Of a DNA stretch of 64,000 nt, positions 6,744-16,205 are shown piece by piece. Made by a program: the position numbers and the translations under genes. The notes under the pieces were generated by a model that saw nothing but the letters and a program-made list of their open reading frames with translations, searched no databases and was not told where the DNA came from. How positions within the stretch are numbered: the first letter of the stretch is position 1; every line of letters begins with the position of its first letter. The DNA comes from JBFWVJ01 sp050246795 (lineage in GTDB: Bacteria; Patescibacteriota; Gracilibacteria; JAUYGZ01): the NCBI GenBank assembly GCA_050246795.1, contig JBFWVJ010000004.1, forward strand, positions 1 to 64,000, read 5' to 3'.

Positions 6744-9194
6744 TCATTTCCATCCCAGGACTGCCCATTGGAGGAATCTTTCCCACCTGGTGGTTTCAGG
6801 TGGTGGTTTGATTGCGATGAAGCTGCGCTTGAAGAGGAGTGGAATTCCGGCGGGGTCTTCTTCGACGATGATCTTCATGATCTGCTGCAGGAGTTCCAGT
6901 CTCTTGACATGGTTCAGCTGCACCCGCGACTGGGATATCAATTCATCTACTTGGGGGTTGGAGTAGGTGTTGTTGAAGGCAGATTGGGAGTCGATGAGAG
7001 CGTCCAGGAAAGGGCCAACATCCCCGATTTCAAAGTCCAATGGAAGCAGTGTCAGGTCAGCACTTTGCTCCATGAGGGCTTGTTCGTAGGATTCGTGGTT
7101 GATTTCTGATGCGATGACAGTGATGCCTGCCAATTCAAGCTCCCGTTGAATGGCTTTGGCAACTTCTTCTTCCTGAAGAGGGTATTGGAGGGTCAGGACG
7201 ATTTCATCTCTTTGTTTTTCTTGCCGAAGGTCCGACAGGACTTGAGCTATTTCTCCAGCGTCAGAGGATCTGGAAAGTTTTGGATCGTATCCCACTACCC
7301 CCGGAGGAGCGAATTGGTTGGCCAGTTGGCCATACTGAAAGTAGCTGGTTTGAAGAATCCTCGGACTTTGAAGGATCTTTTGCAGGCTTCTCACGACTGC
7401 GGCGTCTTTGAGAAAAAAGCTTTTTCTATTGACCAGCAGCATCATACTTTCAGTGTTGATTTTCGGCAGAATACGATAGCCATTTTGTAGAAGGCTTGGC
7501 CAGAGCTTGGTTTCGGGTTCATCAAAGAGATCGATAGATTGTTGCTCAATAAGCTTTTGGATTCCTTCCGGATGCTCGACGCGCACGACCCGTTGATAGT
7601 AGGCGGGATGTTGAAGAAAGGGCAGCAATGCATAGCGCTCGTTTCTCACGCTCCTCGTGAGATGGGTGCTTTTTTCCAGTGGTAAGTACGCTTCAGTGGA
7701 CCTGTCTGCATCGACTTTTGGATCAAGCGGAACTTTTGTCAGTTTTTGAGGAAGGAGGGGGTCCGGAAACTGAGTGATGATCTGCAGCTTGTGGGGGTAC
7801 ACACTGATCATGTTTTTGATCGATGCCAGGTATTGCCGGTCTGGAGATGACGCCTGGATCTTTCTTTGGAACTGAAGAATGATGGATTCTGCAGAGACGT
7901 CCTTCCGCAGCATGAATTCCCATATGTGTGGGCTGATATTGCTCCAGCTGGTACTCAGGGCTGTCGTGAGTTCGAGGTCTTCGTCCAGCCTGGTGAGGGT
8001 CGGTGCCTCGGTTTCGACCGTATCGTTGCGGAGGATAAGTATTTCCTCGCCGGGAATACGAATCAGGCCTTTTTCGAAAAGGGCTGATGAGGTGTTGATG
8101 AAGAGGAGTCCCAGGAGCACACCAGCTTGCACTATGAGAATGACGAGGCTGCTGATTTTTGCCCGTGTGCTTTGACGGCGATAGGTCATGAGCACGGTCA
8201 AGACTGAGCCGATGAGGATGACCGCTAGAAGTCCGGTCATATTCCTGGAGTTTGCCTGCCAGAAAAGTGAAGTCAGCTTCGGATAGCTCCCAGCTGGTTG
8301 AAGCTGAAAGCTGATGATGTGATGGGTGCTTTTGGAACCGCTGGAGGCATCGAGCAGGTCTTGCTCGCCGGGTCCTGCGATGAGGATGATGTGCATGTCC
8401 TTTTCTTCTTCCTGAGGTGCCTGCACTTCTATCTCTGCGTTCAATCGGTGTGGTTGCTCGGTCGTGAGTGGCTGAATTGATTGGCTCATCTCCGGCAGGA
8501 CGACGGACACGAGCTGGAGTGCTTCGGTTGAATCGCTGAAGACATCACCGATGATTTGGATGGTAATCGGGTCTTTCTCTGAGATGGTATAGACTTCGAG
8601 GAATCGGCTTTGGAGAGTTTTTAGCGGTTTTCCTGATTGGCTAAAGCTGATACGGTCGATCAGAATACTCTGACGAGGTGAACCACTGCTTTCGTTGCGG
8701 ATCTCGCCACGTTTATAAAATGGAACGACGATCGTTTTTTCCGGGATGGCTAATGCAAGCCGGAGGTCTGATACCTGGCTGACCACGAGCAGGATTTCTC
8801 CAGATGGAGGCTGTAGCGGAGGGAGAATACTATAGGTCTTTTGTATGGTGCTGGTGGCCGAGCCCAGAGGGTAGATCAATTTCTTTTGGTCGACAAAGAA
8901 TCCCCATACTTCTTGCTGTGGCTGATCAGTACTCCCTACGAGGATGTTCACTTCGTCAACAACGCTTCGTGGCGTGATGTTGCTGATCAAGAGCTCACGC
9001 TTGATATCCTTGTCTGCTTCGCTTTTAAGCATTTCGTAGCTTTCCTCATCGAGGTATTGATAGGACGTGGTCGTATCTCGCGTGCTGAGCGGTGGAGAAA
9101 AAATCGTATTGCTCGCATCAGCTCCGAGGATACTTTGTCCTTTGAGGAGAGTGAAGATGCTTAAAAAAGCGATAGTGTGGATCCATTTTTTCAC
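6744..9194 (-). CDS. membrane-anchored protein with a C-terminal solute-binding (family 5-like) domain
   Basis: An 816-residue protein starting at GTG 9194. It has a signal peptide (1-24), an extracellular region with no recognised family (about 25-315), two transmembrane helices (about 318-340 and 347-371), then about 430 residues resembling extracellular solute-binding protein family 5. Evidence for the last is the ending with NTYSNPQVDELISQSR, LELLQQIMKIIVEEDPAGIP and a final positioned tail, as in oligopeptide-binding proteins. No permease or ATPase genes adjoin it. It may be a sensor or scaffold rather than a transporter component. It is divergent from the FecR-domain gene. Confidence 0.65.
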   Translation of the reverse strand: MKKWIHTIAFLSIFTLLKGQSILGADASNTIFSPPLSTRDTTTSYQYLDEESYEMLKSEADKDIKRELLISNITPRSVVDEVNILVGSTDQPQQEVWGFFVDQKKLIYPLGSATSTIQKTYSILPPLQPPSGEILLVVSQVSDLRLALAIPEKTIVVPFYKRGEIRNESSGSPRQSILIDRISFSQSGKPLKTLQSRFLEVYTISEKDPITIQIIGDVFSDSTEALQLVSVVLPEMSQSIQPLTTEQPHRLNAEIEVQAPQEEEKDMHIILIAGPGEQDLLDASSGSKSTHHIISFQLQPAGSYPKLTSLFWQANSRNMTGLLAVILIGSVLTVLMTYRRQSTRAKISSLVILIVQAGVLLGLLFINTSSALFEKGLIRIPGEEILILRNDTVETEAPTLTRLDEDLELTTALSTSWSNISPHIWEFMLRKDVSAESIILQFQRKIQASSPDRQYLASIKNMISVYPHKLQIITQFPDPLLPQKLTKVPLDPKVDADRSTEAYLPLEKSTHLTRSVRNERYALLPFLQHPAYYQRVVRVEHPEGIQKLIEQQSIDLFDEPETKLWPSLLQNGYRILPKINTESMMLLVNRKSFFLKDAAVVRSLQKILQSPRILQTSYFQYGQLANQFAPPGVVGYDPKLSRSSDAGEIAQVLSDLRQEKQRDEIVLTLQYPLQEEEVAKAIQRELELAGITVIASEINHESYEQALMEQSADLTLLPLDFEIGDVGPFLDALIDSQSAFNNTYSNPQVDELISQSRVQLNHVKRLELLQQIMKIIVEEDPAGIPLLFKRSFIAIKPPPETTRWERFLQWAVLGWK

Positions 9195-9362
9195 AGGAGT
9201 GCTTCGGTTGCATATAAGTGTAGCAAACTGGCTTGAAATTCAGAATTGGAACATGGCCCGGACATCATATGATGGGAAGCCGTGCAATATTATTTATCGA
9301 TTTCTTCTTTTTTGTGTCACAGAATGCCAGACTCTTCGTTGTAGAGTGTGAACTTGCTTTTC

Positions 9363-11132
9363 ATGGATCAAAAAAACCTTACAGAACAGCTTCAGAAACT
9401 CTTTTCCACTCATCAGGCGCCGAGGATGACTTCTCGTCGGATGAAGAACGTAAAGGGAGACCTGTTTCTTCGCATCGAAGAAATCGAGCGGAACGCTGCT
9501 GAAAAGATGATGATCTCTCAGTTGAAAAAGCGCTACAAGGGAACCAATGAATTGCAGCAGGCTCGAACCAAGGCGGCGGTGATGGAGCAGATCCGTCAGG
9601 AACCTATGCTGACTCATGCCGACGAACTGCTTTCTGCTTTTTTCTTGTTTTCTCGTAAGGCCGTTGCGATGGGTTTTGCCTTCTTGCTGGTCCTCACGAC
9701 TTTCCTGGGTCCATTCCAGACCTTGACTCCTCTGAGAATGGTATCAGTGACTCAAGCTGCCTATCTCGAGTGTCGTGGGACGGTGTATGTGAATGGTGAG
9801 GTCTGTAGTACGGAAGGATTGCGTGAGGTGCAAGTAGGGGACGCCATCTCTACTGACAGCGGATCGTTGGCGACTCTCTTCTATGCTGATTACACCGTGG
9901 TCAGGCTCAATGATCAGACGAAGGCGACGCTCGACCCGACGGACCGTTCCAGGATCCACCTCTCGGAAGGAAACGTATGGCTCCACTCCACCGCGGAGGG
10001 TGTAAAAGGATCCTTCAAAGTCGATACTGACGTGATTCGGGCAAAGGTCCCACAAGGATCAGCTGGGGTTTCTGCCCGGGGTGCGCTCACTCAATTGTAT
10101 TCTTCCACTGCTGCTGTTGAAGTGCAGATCGAAAATACTCCCGGAACTACTGAACTCATGACTCTGGCTCCAGAGAAGCAGCTCCTCGTTCGAAAAACCC
10201 GCGCTAAGCCGCGCGTGCAGGAACTGCCTTTGGCTGTCAAAACGCCCGAATGGGTGACGGACAATAGACTCATGGACCAAGAGTATCTCGAGATGGTTCG
10301 AAAAAAGACCTTTGAAAGTACCGTTGCCGGTGCGGGATTGCTCCCAGGAAGTTTCCCAGATTTTCTTCAGAAGATCACCCAGTCTGCCCGTACTGTTTTG
10401 ACCTGGGATCAACAGGCCCGTCTGAATCGACAGCTGACCGAATTGGATGAACTGTTTTCTGAATCCTTGGTGCTCTTGGAGAAAGGAGATATCACCACAG
10501 CTGAGGAAACTTTAAAAGCCTATCAACAAAAATTTGTTTCTCTTCTTGCTTCTCCATCTGATACGATACGCCTTGAAATTTCAGCTGCGGAAACTGATTC
10601 TTTTGGAGAATTACTCCGATATCACGCGCGACTGGTTTCCCCGTATTCTCCAGAGGACGATGAGTACCTTCTCAAGCAGGAGGTCGAGAGAATAGCTGTC
10701 AACACTGTCGTGCTTCAACGGAATCCGTACGCCAAAGCAGTCGCCACAGAGGCGATCACGAATAAGCTTTTGCTCGCCCATCAGGCCCTCGCGTTTCAGA
10801 ATGAGGCCTTGGCAGAAGAAATCCTGCTGGAGGTGTCAGAATTTGTCCCTCAAGTGCTCCCAAGTGCTCCGATGGCGATCGATACCTCTGATCTGACCCT
10901 CTTAAATTCTCTCCTGGTGAAATCAGACCTGATTGCCCCCCTGGCTCGAGACATTAAGAGGATGAAGATCGATCAGCTGAGATCCTTAACACCTCAAAAC
11001 CAGACCCCGCTCGTCGTGGCTGGAAATGTGACCGGGACTGCTTACAGGCCTTCAGAAGCTCAAGTAGGCACACCTGCTGGTGAGACCGTGAAAATCGTCG
11101 GTCAGGCAGTGCGAGATGATGAATCCCTTTAA
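9363..11132 (+). CDS. FecR-domain membrane protein
   Basis: A 589-residue protein. Its cytoplasmic N-terminus is charged and helical (1-95, like an anti-sigma or DUF5667-type region), followed by one transmembrane helix (about 100-119) and then a FecR domain (about 135-245, with TVYVNGEVCS and VGDAISTDSGSLATLFYAD). The C-terminal helical part (about 330-560) contains ELDELFSESLVLLEKGDITTAEE and resembles DUF5667-like repeats. In other bacteria FecR proteins pass envelope signals to sigma factors; no sigma factor gene adjoins this one. The ATG at 9363 was chosen over a TTG at 9348. Confidence 0.75.
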   Translation: MDQKNLTEQLQKLFSTHQAPRMTSRRMKNVKGDLFLRIEEIERNAAEKMMISQLKKRYKGTNELQQARTKAAVMEQIRQEPMLTHADELLSAFFLFSRKAVAMGFAFLLVLTTFLGPFQTLTPLRMVSVTQAAYLECRGTVYVNGEVCSTEGLREVQVGDAISTDSGSLATLFYADYTVVRLNDQTKATLDPTDRSRIHLSEGNVWLHSTAEGVKGSFKVDTDVIRAKVPQGSAGVSARGALTQLYSSTAAVEVQIENTPGTTELMTLAPEKQLLVRKTRAKPRVQELPLAVKTPEWVTDNRLMDQEYLEMVRKKTFESTVAGAGLLPGSFPDFLQKITQSARTVLTWDQQARLNRQLTELDELFSESLVLLEKGDITTAEETLKAYQQKFVSLLASPSDTIRLEISAAETDSFGELLRYHARLVSPYSPEDDEYLLKQEVERIAVNTVVLQRNPYAKAVATEAITNKLLLAHQALAFQNEALAEEILLEVSEFVPQVLPSAPMAIDTSDLTLLNSLLVKSDLIAPLARDIKRMKIDQLRSLTPQNQTPLVVAGNVTGTAYRPSEAQVGTPAGETVKIVGQAVRDDESL

Positions 11133-11836
11133 AACATTGTTAGTACTCGTAGGTGCGTAAAAGTTGCGCCTCTGCGAGTGCCGATAAAAAGAAAGGTGAT
11201 ATCAAAATACAGTTTCTAAAAGAAACAAAAACTCCCCTTCTTCTTTGTATGGTCCATCGGAGTCTGATGCTTTCGACCAAAAGCAACAGATAAGGATGGT
11301 ATAAATGGCCACCCCTCGAAAGTACTTCTGTGATAAACCCCTTCGCTTTTCCGGCGATTTCTCTCTCTACAGTGCTCGTTTAAGGGCGCCAATCGGAGAC
11401 TGATCGTAGGAAAGGGCGAGGGGGTTATTTTTTGTGGAGATGCGTGGAGGAAGATGAAGATTGAGGGGAGCATTCGGAACTGCTTGCGCGTAGACGCTTC
11501 GGTCAAGTCTATTCGCAACTGATGGTTCGTTGAGGTGTGTGGAGTTGAACATCTCTTGGTTCGCGTTTGTTCCTTACCCGATCGAAAATGAAGGGGTCTT
11601 GGTGGTGGAAGTATGGAATCTCCTAACTCCCACTTGTTTCCATTCCTATTTAAGCTGAAGGTGTGTTCGTGATCGATAAGTTCAAGAATCTCTTAACTCT
11701 TACTTTCTTCCATTCCGACCGAAACTGAGTGGGTTCTGGGGTGGGGTGAAGTGGAGGAATCCCTCTACAGTGTGTATATCTGGGCAACAGAAAAACATTG
11801 GGACGCTGTGCACGGTAACGTCCTGTTCTTTGACGT
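11133..11836. other. non-coding stretch with degenerate palindromic repeats
   Basis: About 700 bases without a convincing gene. The right half holds decayed copies of the dispersed palindrome seen near 1 kb and 41 kb: TTCCATTCCGACCGAA at 11708-11723 and GTGGAGGAATCCCTCT at 11751-11766, with weaker relatives near 11578-11650. Nothing recognisable is seen in 11133-11560. Confidence 0.5.
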
Positions 11837-12502
11837 TCATTCAAATCTACAGGATTTTACAAACTTATAGCCCAGTGGGGTAAAGCAGATATGTTCGTAG
11901 GTTCTTAAAACAATCGGAAATTTGCCAATAGTTACTCCTCCGAAGGAAGCAGGTGGTTGGCACAAGTTAAGCCTAAATAAATTATCAGCAATTACATTGA
12001 AATCGTCTTCATTAATCTTGTAAAACTTGCATATTTTTTCCTTGTCAAAAACCGTCTCAAATCTTCTCTCTTGTGGTTGCTGATTTACTTCGTCAAAAAG
12101 CTTGTCTAACAAACTTGCTTCCACAGGGGATAGTTCTTTCAAGATTTCTGGAAAACTTGGTTTAACGGATTCACTGTTATGACTTGCAGATGCATTTGCA
12201 ATTAACGCTGCCCATTTATTTTGCATTGATTCTTCTTCTTCGAGTGAGCCGTTTTCAAGCAACGGAACTAGGGTTTTGGGATTAATAGTTTTTGGTGTTA
12301 TTCCTTTTTCTTTGAGAAATTTTTCGGCTTTAAGAAGTATATTAATCTGATTCTTAAATCTCCAAAATTTTACTGTGTCCTGAATGATCCCACCTCCCTC
12401 CTCAAGTCCTGGATTTACAAGTTTTCCTGCAAATTCCTTTGCGGCTTGAAAAGATTCTTTCATCGCTTCTTTTGCGAGTTCTATGCTTTTGTCATCAGTC
12501 AT
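11837..12502 (-). CDS. Abi-alpha (DUF4393)-like protein
   Basis: A 221-residue protein resembling the Abi-alpha/DUF4393 family, annotated as possible abortive-infection proteins. The order of motifs fits: an early helical region, GIIQDTVKFWRFKNQIN (about 38-54), KEKGITPKTINPKTLVPLLE, a long helix with ESMQNKWAALIANAS, then PSFPEILKELSPVEASLLDKL. The C-terminal part is probably a winged-helix-like module. It is visibly more AT-rich than neighbouring aspS, has no partner gene, and lies next to the repeat-filled gap, all suggesting acquisition. A defence role is family-based inference; the family is not well characterised. Confidence 0.6.
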   Translation of the reverse strand: MTDDKSIELAKEAMKESFQAAKEFAGKLVNPGLEEGGGIIQDTVKFWRFKNQINILLKAEKFLKEKGITPKTINPKTLVPLLENGSLEEEESMQNKWAALIANASASHNSESVKPSFPEILKELSPVEASLLDKLFDEVNQQPQERRFETVFDKEKICKFYKINEDDFNVIADNLFRLNLCQPPASFGGVTIGKFPIVLRTYEHICFTPLGYKFVKSCRFE

Positions 12503-12528
12503 ATCTCTTTTAAATTGTACAAAAAGTA

Positions 12529-14286
12529 CTATTCACTCAATATTTGAACGCCTGCTTCTGCGACTTGGTTTGCCGGCATCGGACTTGGCGCGCCGAACAT
12601 CAAATCCTTGGCTTTTTGGTCTTTCGGGAAGGCGATGACTTCACGGATGTTGGCTTCGTCACAGAAGAGCATGAGGATTCGATCCAATCCGAGAGCGATC
12701 CCGCCATGGGGTGGGGCGCCGAATTCGAAGGCTTTGAGGATGTGGCCGAATCGTCGTTCGGTGTCTTCGTCGCTGACCTTCAGGATCTCGAAGATGCGCT
12801 TTTGTAAATCTCGTTCGTGGATACGGACGGATCCACCACCGATTTCATAACCGTTCAGCACGATGTCGTGCGAGGCAGCCAGGGCTTTCATGGGATCGTT
12901 GAAGACGTGTTCTTCATGGCCTTTCATCGGCCTGGTGAAGGGGTGGTGCGTGGCACCAACTTCTCCGGTTTCTTTTGACATCTCAAACATCGGAGCGTTG
13001 AGGACCCAGCAGTAGGCGAGTTGGTCCTGGGGGACCATCCCTTCTTCTTCGGCGATTCGTTTTCGCAGCGCTCCCATGGATTCACAAGCAACTGTCCAGT
13101 CATCTGCCGCGAAGAAAACGACGTCTCCCGTTTGGGCTCCCACTTGTTCGGTGATCTTCTGGACCATTTCGTCACCGAGGAATTTTGTGATCGGTGCTTT
13201 GGGGCCTTCAGAGGTGTACATGATGTAGGCCAGTCCTTTTGCGCCGTGTTCTTTCACGAAGTCGGTCAGCTTGGTTTCAAAGTACGATCGGGGTTTTTCA
13301 GCGTAGTTGGGGACACGAAGCGCTTTCACGCACGGTGCGGAGGCGAAGACTTTGAAGTCAGAGCCTTTCACGAGGTCGGTCACGTCTTGGAGTTCCATGG
13401 CGAAGCGGATGTCTGGTTTGTCGGATCCATATCGGTCCATCGCTTCTTGGTAGCTGAACCTTGGAAATGGTGCTTGCAGGATCCTCTTGTGGGATTGATG
13501 GGTTTTCGAAAGTTCAATGAGCAGTGTTTCGATCAATTCCAGAATGTCTTCCTGTTCCACAAAGCTCATTTCTAAGTCGAGCTGGGTGAACTCCGGTTGT
13601 CGGTCACCGCGTTGGTCTTCGTCGCGGAAGCAGCGGGCGATCTGGAAGTACTTGTCCATGCCGGCCACCATGAGCAGCTGTTTCATTTGCTGTGGCGACT
13701 GCGGGAGCACGTAAAAGTTCCCATGATAGAGACGAGAGGGGACGAGGTATTCACGGGATCCTTCAGGAGTTCCTTTCACGAGCATCGGAGTTTCGATTTC
13801 GAGGAAGCCTCGGTCACTCATATAATTTCGGATGTGCCGGTTCACTTCGTGACGCAGGATCATGTTTCGCTGCATGCGGGATTTTCGCAGGTCCAGGTAG
13901 CGGTAGGTGAGGCGATGTTCTTCCCCGACGTGCTTGTCCTGGTCGATTTCAAAGGGAGGGGTTTTGGACTCATTCAAGATTTTCAGCTCGTCGACGATCA
14001 CTTCGATGGCCCCAGTGGTGAGCTGTTCATTGACCATCCCTTCCGGTCGCTCTCGAACCATCCCCGTAATCTGGATCACGTACTCGGAACGCAATGATTC
14101 CGCTCGGTGATGGACTTCTTGCTGGTGTTGCGGATCGAACACGATTTGAGTGAGTCCGTACCGGTCACGAAGGTCGATGAAGATCAGGCCGCCATGGTCT
14201 CTTCGGCGATGGACCCAGCCGCAAAGGGTGACTTCGGTGCTGACCTGTTGTTTTGTCAGCTCATTATTGGTGTGTGTTCTGTACAT
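12529..14286 (-). CDS. aspS: aspartyl-tRNA synthetase, bacterial type
   Basis: A 585-residue class II synthetase charging tRNA with aspartate. It has an N-terminal OB anticodon-binding domain (1-110), then the catalytic core split by a bacterial GAD insertion (about 285-410). Motif 2 reads FRDEDQRGDRQPEFTQLDLE and motif 3 GIALGLDRILMLF near the end. The anticodon-domain stretch WVHRRRDHGG has His where discriminating enzymes tend to have Leu, a feature of non-discriminating enzymes that also make Asp-tRNA(Asn); such an enzyme would need GatCAB, not seen in this window. It is transcribed alone. Confidence 0.95.
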   Translation of the reverse strand: MYRTHTNNELTKQQVSTEVTLCGWVHRRRDHGGLIFIDLRDRYGLTQIVFDPQHQQEVHHRAESLRSEYVIQITGMVRERPEGMVNEQLTTGAIEVIVDELKILNESKTPPFEIDQDKHVGEEHRLTYRYLDLRKSRMQRNMILRHEVNRHIRNYMSDRGFLEIETPMLVKGTPEGSREYLVPSRLYHGNFYVLPQSPQQMKQLLMVAGMDKYFQIARCFRDEDQRGDRQPEFTQLDLEMSFVEQEDILELIETLLIELSKTHQSHKRILQAPFPRFSYQEAMDRYGSDKPDIRFAMELQDVTDLVKGSDFKVFASAPCVKALRVPNYAEKPRSYFETKLTDFVKEHGAKGLAYIMYTSEGPKAPITKFLGDEMVQKITEQVGAQTGDVVFFAADDWTVACESMGALRKRIAEEEGMVPQDQLAYCWVLNAPMFEMSKETGEVGATHHPFTRPMKGHEEHVFNDPMKALAASHDIVLNGYEIGGGSVRIHERDLQKRIFEILKVSDEDTERRFGHILKAFEFGAPPHGGIALGLDRILMLFCDEANIREVIAFPKDQKAKDLMFGAPSPMPANQVAEAGVQILSE

Positions 14287-14329
14287 GTGATGGTTTATGA
14301 GGAGTTTTCAATGAATCATTTTCAGTTTT

Positions 14330-14404
14330 CATAGAATTTCCAGTTTCCAATGAATATTGACTCATTGGTAATTGATTGAAAATTGGAAATTGAGAATTGA
14401 AAAT
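14330..14404. repeat. AT-rich imperfect inverted repeat
   Basis: The gap upstream of aspS contains TTTCCAGTTTCCAATGA facing TTGATTGAAAATTGGAAA, with further TTTTCA/TGAAAA pairing outside. Such low-complexity AATTGAAAATT-type dyads often act as spacers or terminators. No gene is seen in 14287-14581. Confidence 0.4.
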
Positions 14405-14581
14405 TTTCTCCCAGAGTGTATCGAATCTGTGAAAAGGGCGCTAGCGGAATTGTGACCTTCATTTGAGTTTAATGTCAGGATAAGGTGGTCAACAATTTAT
14501 TTTTTCAGTCAACTCTTCTTTTTTTAAGCACTCGGTGTTCTAGGGCATTGCTGGTAGTATTCGTCTGCCTTTATTTCTCGA

Positions 14582-15460
14582 ATGTACATTGGGATTACGA
14601 CCAAGAATGGCCTGAGCGACCCGAAGAAAATCGTCAAGAGTGCTGTAGCATATCTGAAAAAGAAAAAAATCCAGTATGATCTTTGTCCGGGGACATGCCT
14701 CCTGGTGCCGAACCACAAGCCTGCCCTCGACCTGCACAAGCCCTACGATGTGATTATCGTTTTTGGCGGTGATGGGAGCTTGCTCCGCACGGTGCAGTTC
14801 ATGAGAAATTTCGACAGCGCTGTGATCAGCATCAATATGGGGCGTTTGGGATTCTTTTCAGAGGCAACAGGAAATGATTACAAGATGGTAATCGACCGGA
14901 TCTTGAAGGGGGATTATCAATTGGAGACGCGAATGCTGCTGCGGTGCACCGTCATGCGGAAGGACCGTCGTGCTTTCAGCCAGCGAGCCCTGAATGAAGT
15001 CACTATTTCTCGTGACGCCTTGGCTAGGATGATTGCTCTCAAGACGACCGTGGATGACGTGAAGCTCACCACTTATGTTGCCGACGGGTTGGTAGTTTCT
15101 ACACCGACTGGATCCACGGGGTATTCGCTTTCTTCCGGAGGCCCCATCGTCGCCCCGGTCTTGGATAGTATTATATTAACCCCGGTCTCCCCTCATTCCT
15201 TCACTCAAAAGCCGATTGTCCTCCCATCGAGTTCGAAGGTGCAGGTGCATGTGTCCACCAGTCAGGACCGTATTTACTTGACGATGGATGGTCAACGAGG
15301 ATTTCATTTGAAAGACAATGACCTCATCAAAATCAAAAAGTCTTCCAAGACTTTGAAGCTCATTCGGTTTTCTGAGAATTCCTATTTTGACACCCTTCGA
15401 GACAAACTGCACTGGGGAATGGACTTGGACGGCAGGGAAATCTCAAGTAAAAAGTTCTAG
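14582..15460 (+). CDS. nadK: NAD kinase
   Basis: A 292-residue ATP-NAD kinase forming NADP from NAD in the cytosol. The signature GGDGSLLRTVQF (about residues 60-71) and the later TPTGSTGYSLSSGGP motif are the NAD-binding and catalytic loops of the family. The N-terminus is slightly short but starts cleanly at MYIGITTKNGL. It heads a plus-strand run leading to ruvC and secG, and works with NadA (31.9 kb) in pyridine nucleotide supply. Confidence 0.92.
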   Translation: MYIGITTKNGLSDPKKIVKSAVAYLKKKKIQYDLCPGTCLLVPNHKPALDLHKPYDVIIVFGGDGSLLRTVQFMRNFDSAVISINMGRLGFFSEATGNDYKMVIDRILKGDYQLETRMLLRCTVMRKDRRAFSQRALNEVTISRDALARMIALKTTVDDVKLTTYVADGLVVSTPTGSTGYSLSSGGPIVAPVLDSIILTPVSPHSFTQKPIVLPSSSKVQVHVSTSQDRIYLTMDGQRGFHLKDNDLIKIKKSSKTLKLIRFSENSYFDTLRDKLHWGMDLDGREISSKKF

Positions 15461-15468
15461 TCTTCACT

Positions 15469-15503
15469 CTCAACCCTCAACCCTAAACCCTAAACCCTCA
15501 ACC
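15469..15503. repeat. heptamer tandem array in a 5' leader
   Basis: Five units of CTCAACC or CTAAACC (CTCAACC twice, CTAAACC twice, CTCAACC once) occupy the gap after nadK and end nine bases before the next ATG. Short perfect arrays like this can change copy number by slippage. Confidence 0.7.
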
Positions 15504-15512
15504 CCCACCTCT

Positions 15513-15683
15513 ATGAAAAACTCCATTGCTGTCAAAATCTTCGGTGTCCTCGCGATTATTGTCTTGATCCTTACGGCTATGGCTCCGGTGTTTTATGCTT
15601 TCGCTCCACGGTATGAGTTTGTCCCACCTGATGCGAGCTCAGATACTCCAGCTGCTGCCGTAGAGAGTGTGACGATCGAATAG
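15513..15683 (+). CDS. small single-pass membrane protein
   Basis: A 56-residue protein: a short basic N-terminus (MKNSIAVKIF), one hydrophobic segment (about 9-30), then an acidic, proline- and alanine-rich tail ending ESVTIE. No family is recognised. It lies between nadK and ruvC, eight bases from the latter, so it is probably cotranscribed. The heptamer array sits in its leader. Confidence 0.55.
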   Translation: MKNSIAVKIFGVLAIIVLILTAMAPVFYAFAPRYEFVPPDASSDTPAAAVESVTIE

Positions 15684-15690
15684 ATACTGT

Positions 15691-16182
15691 ATGAATGAAA
15701 AAATTGTTCTCGGAATTGACCCCGGCTTAGCTACTATTGGCTATGGGTTTATGAAATTCCGCGGTGATGATGCCCACATTCTTGATTTTGGGGTGATCGA
15801 AACTCCAGCAGGATTGGAATTGCCAGAGCGGTTATTGATGATCCAGCAGGATTTGACGGTGTTGTTGGAGAAGTACCGGCCCGATGAAGCCTACGTCGAG
15901 GAAGTTTTTTTTAGTACGAATACCAAGACCGCGATTTCTGTCGCGCACGCGCGGGGGGTGATCATGTCATCCCTGGCTTCGCACGGTCTGCGTCCCAGAT
16001 CTCTCACCCCAAACCAGGTCAAACTCGGTATGACGGGTGATGGTTCCGCGGACAAGCGTCAGGTCCAGCACATGCTCAAAATGCAGTTTTCTCTGTCTCA
16101 ACTCCCAGAGCCGGATGATGCCGCAGATGCTTTGGCCATCGCGTACTGCGGGGGTCTTGCTTTTTGGGAGGCCATCCCCTAA
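15691..16182 (+). CDS. ruvC: Holliday junction resolvase RuvC
   Basis: A 163-residue RNase H-fold endonuclease that cuts Holliday junctions in homologous recombination. It begins MNEKIVLGIDPGLATIGYGF, with the first catalytic aspartate in GIDPG. EEVFF (Glu near 71), then the late DDAADALAIAYC provide the other acidic residues. Length is normal. RuvX/YqgF, a related fold, is encoded 3.5 kb downstream. Confidence 0.95.
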   Translation: MNEKIVLGIDPGLATIGYGFMKFRGDDAHILDFGVIETPAGLELPERLLMIQQDLTVLLEKYRPDEAYVEEVFFSTNTKTAISVAHARGVIMSSLASHGLRPRSLTPNQVKLGMTGDGSADKRQVQHMLKMQFSLSQLPEPDDAADALAIAYCGGLAFWEAIP

Positions 16183-16205
16183 GCTTACCCAGTGTTTTAT
16201 TCACT

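Noticed and set aside
13021..13575. Plus-strand frame inside aspS
   Set aside because: Shadow of aspS with no family similarity.
15469..15503. CCCTAAA-like repeats as a telomere
   Set aside because: Only five imperfect units in an intergenic leader between bacterial genes; similarity to plant telomere repeats is coincidence.
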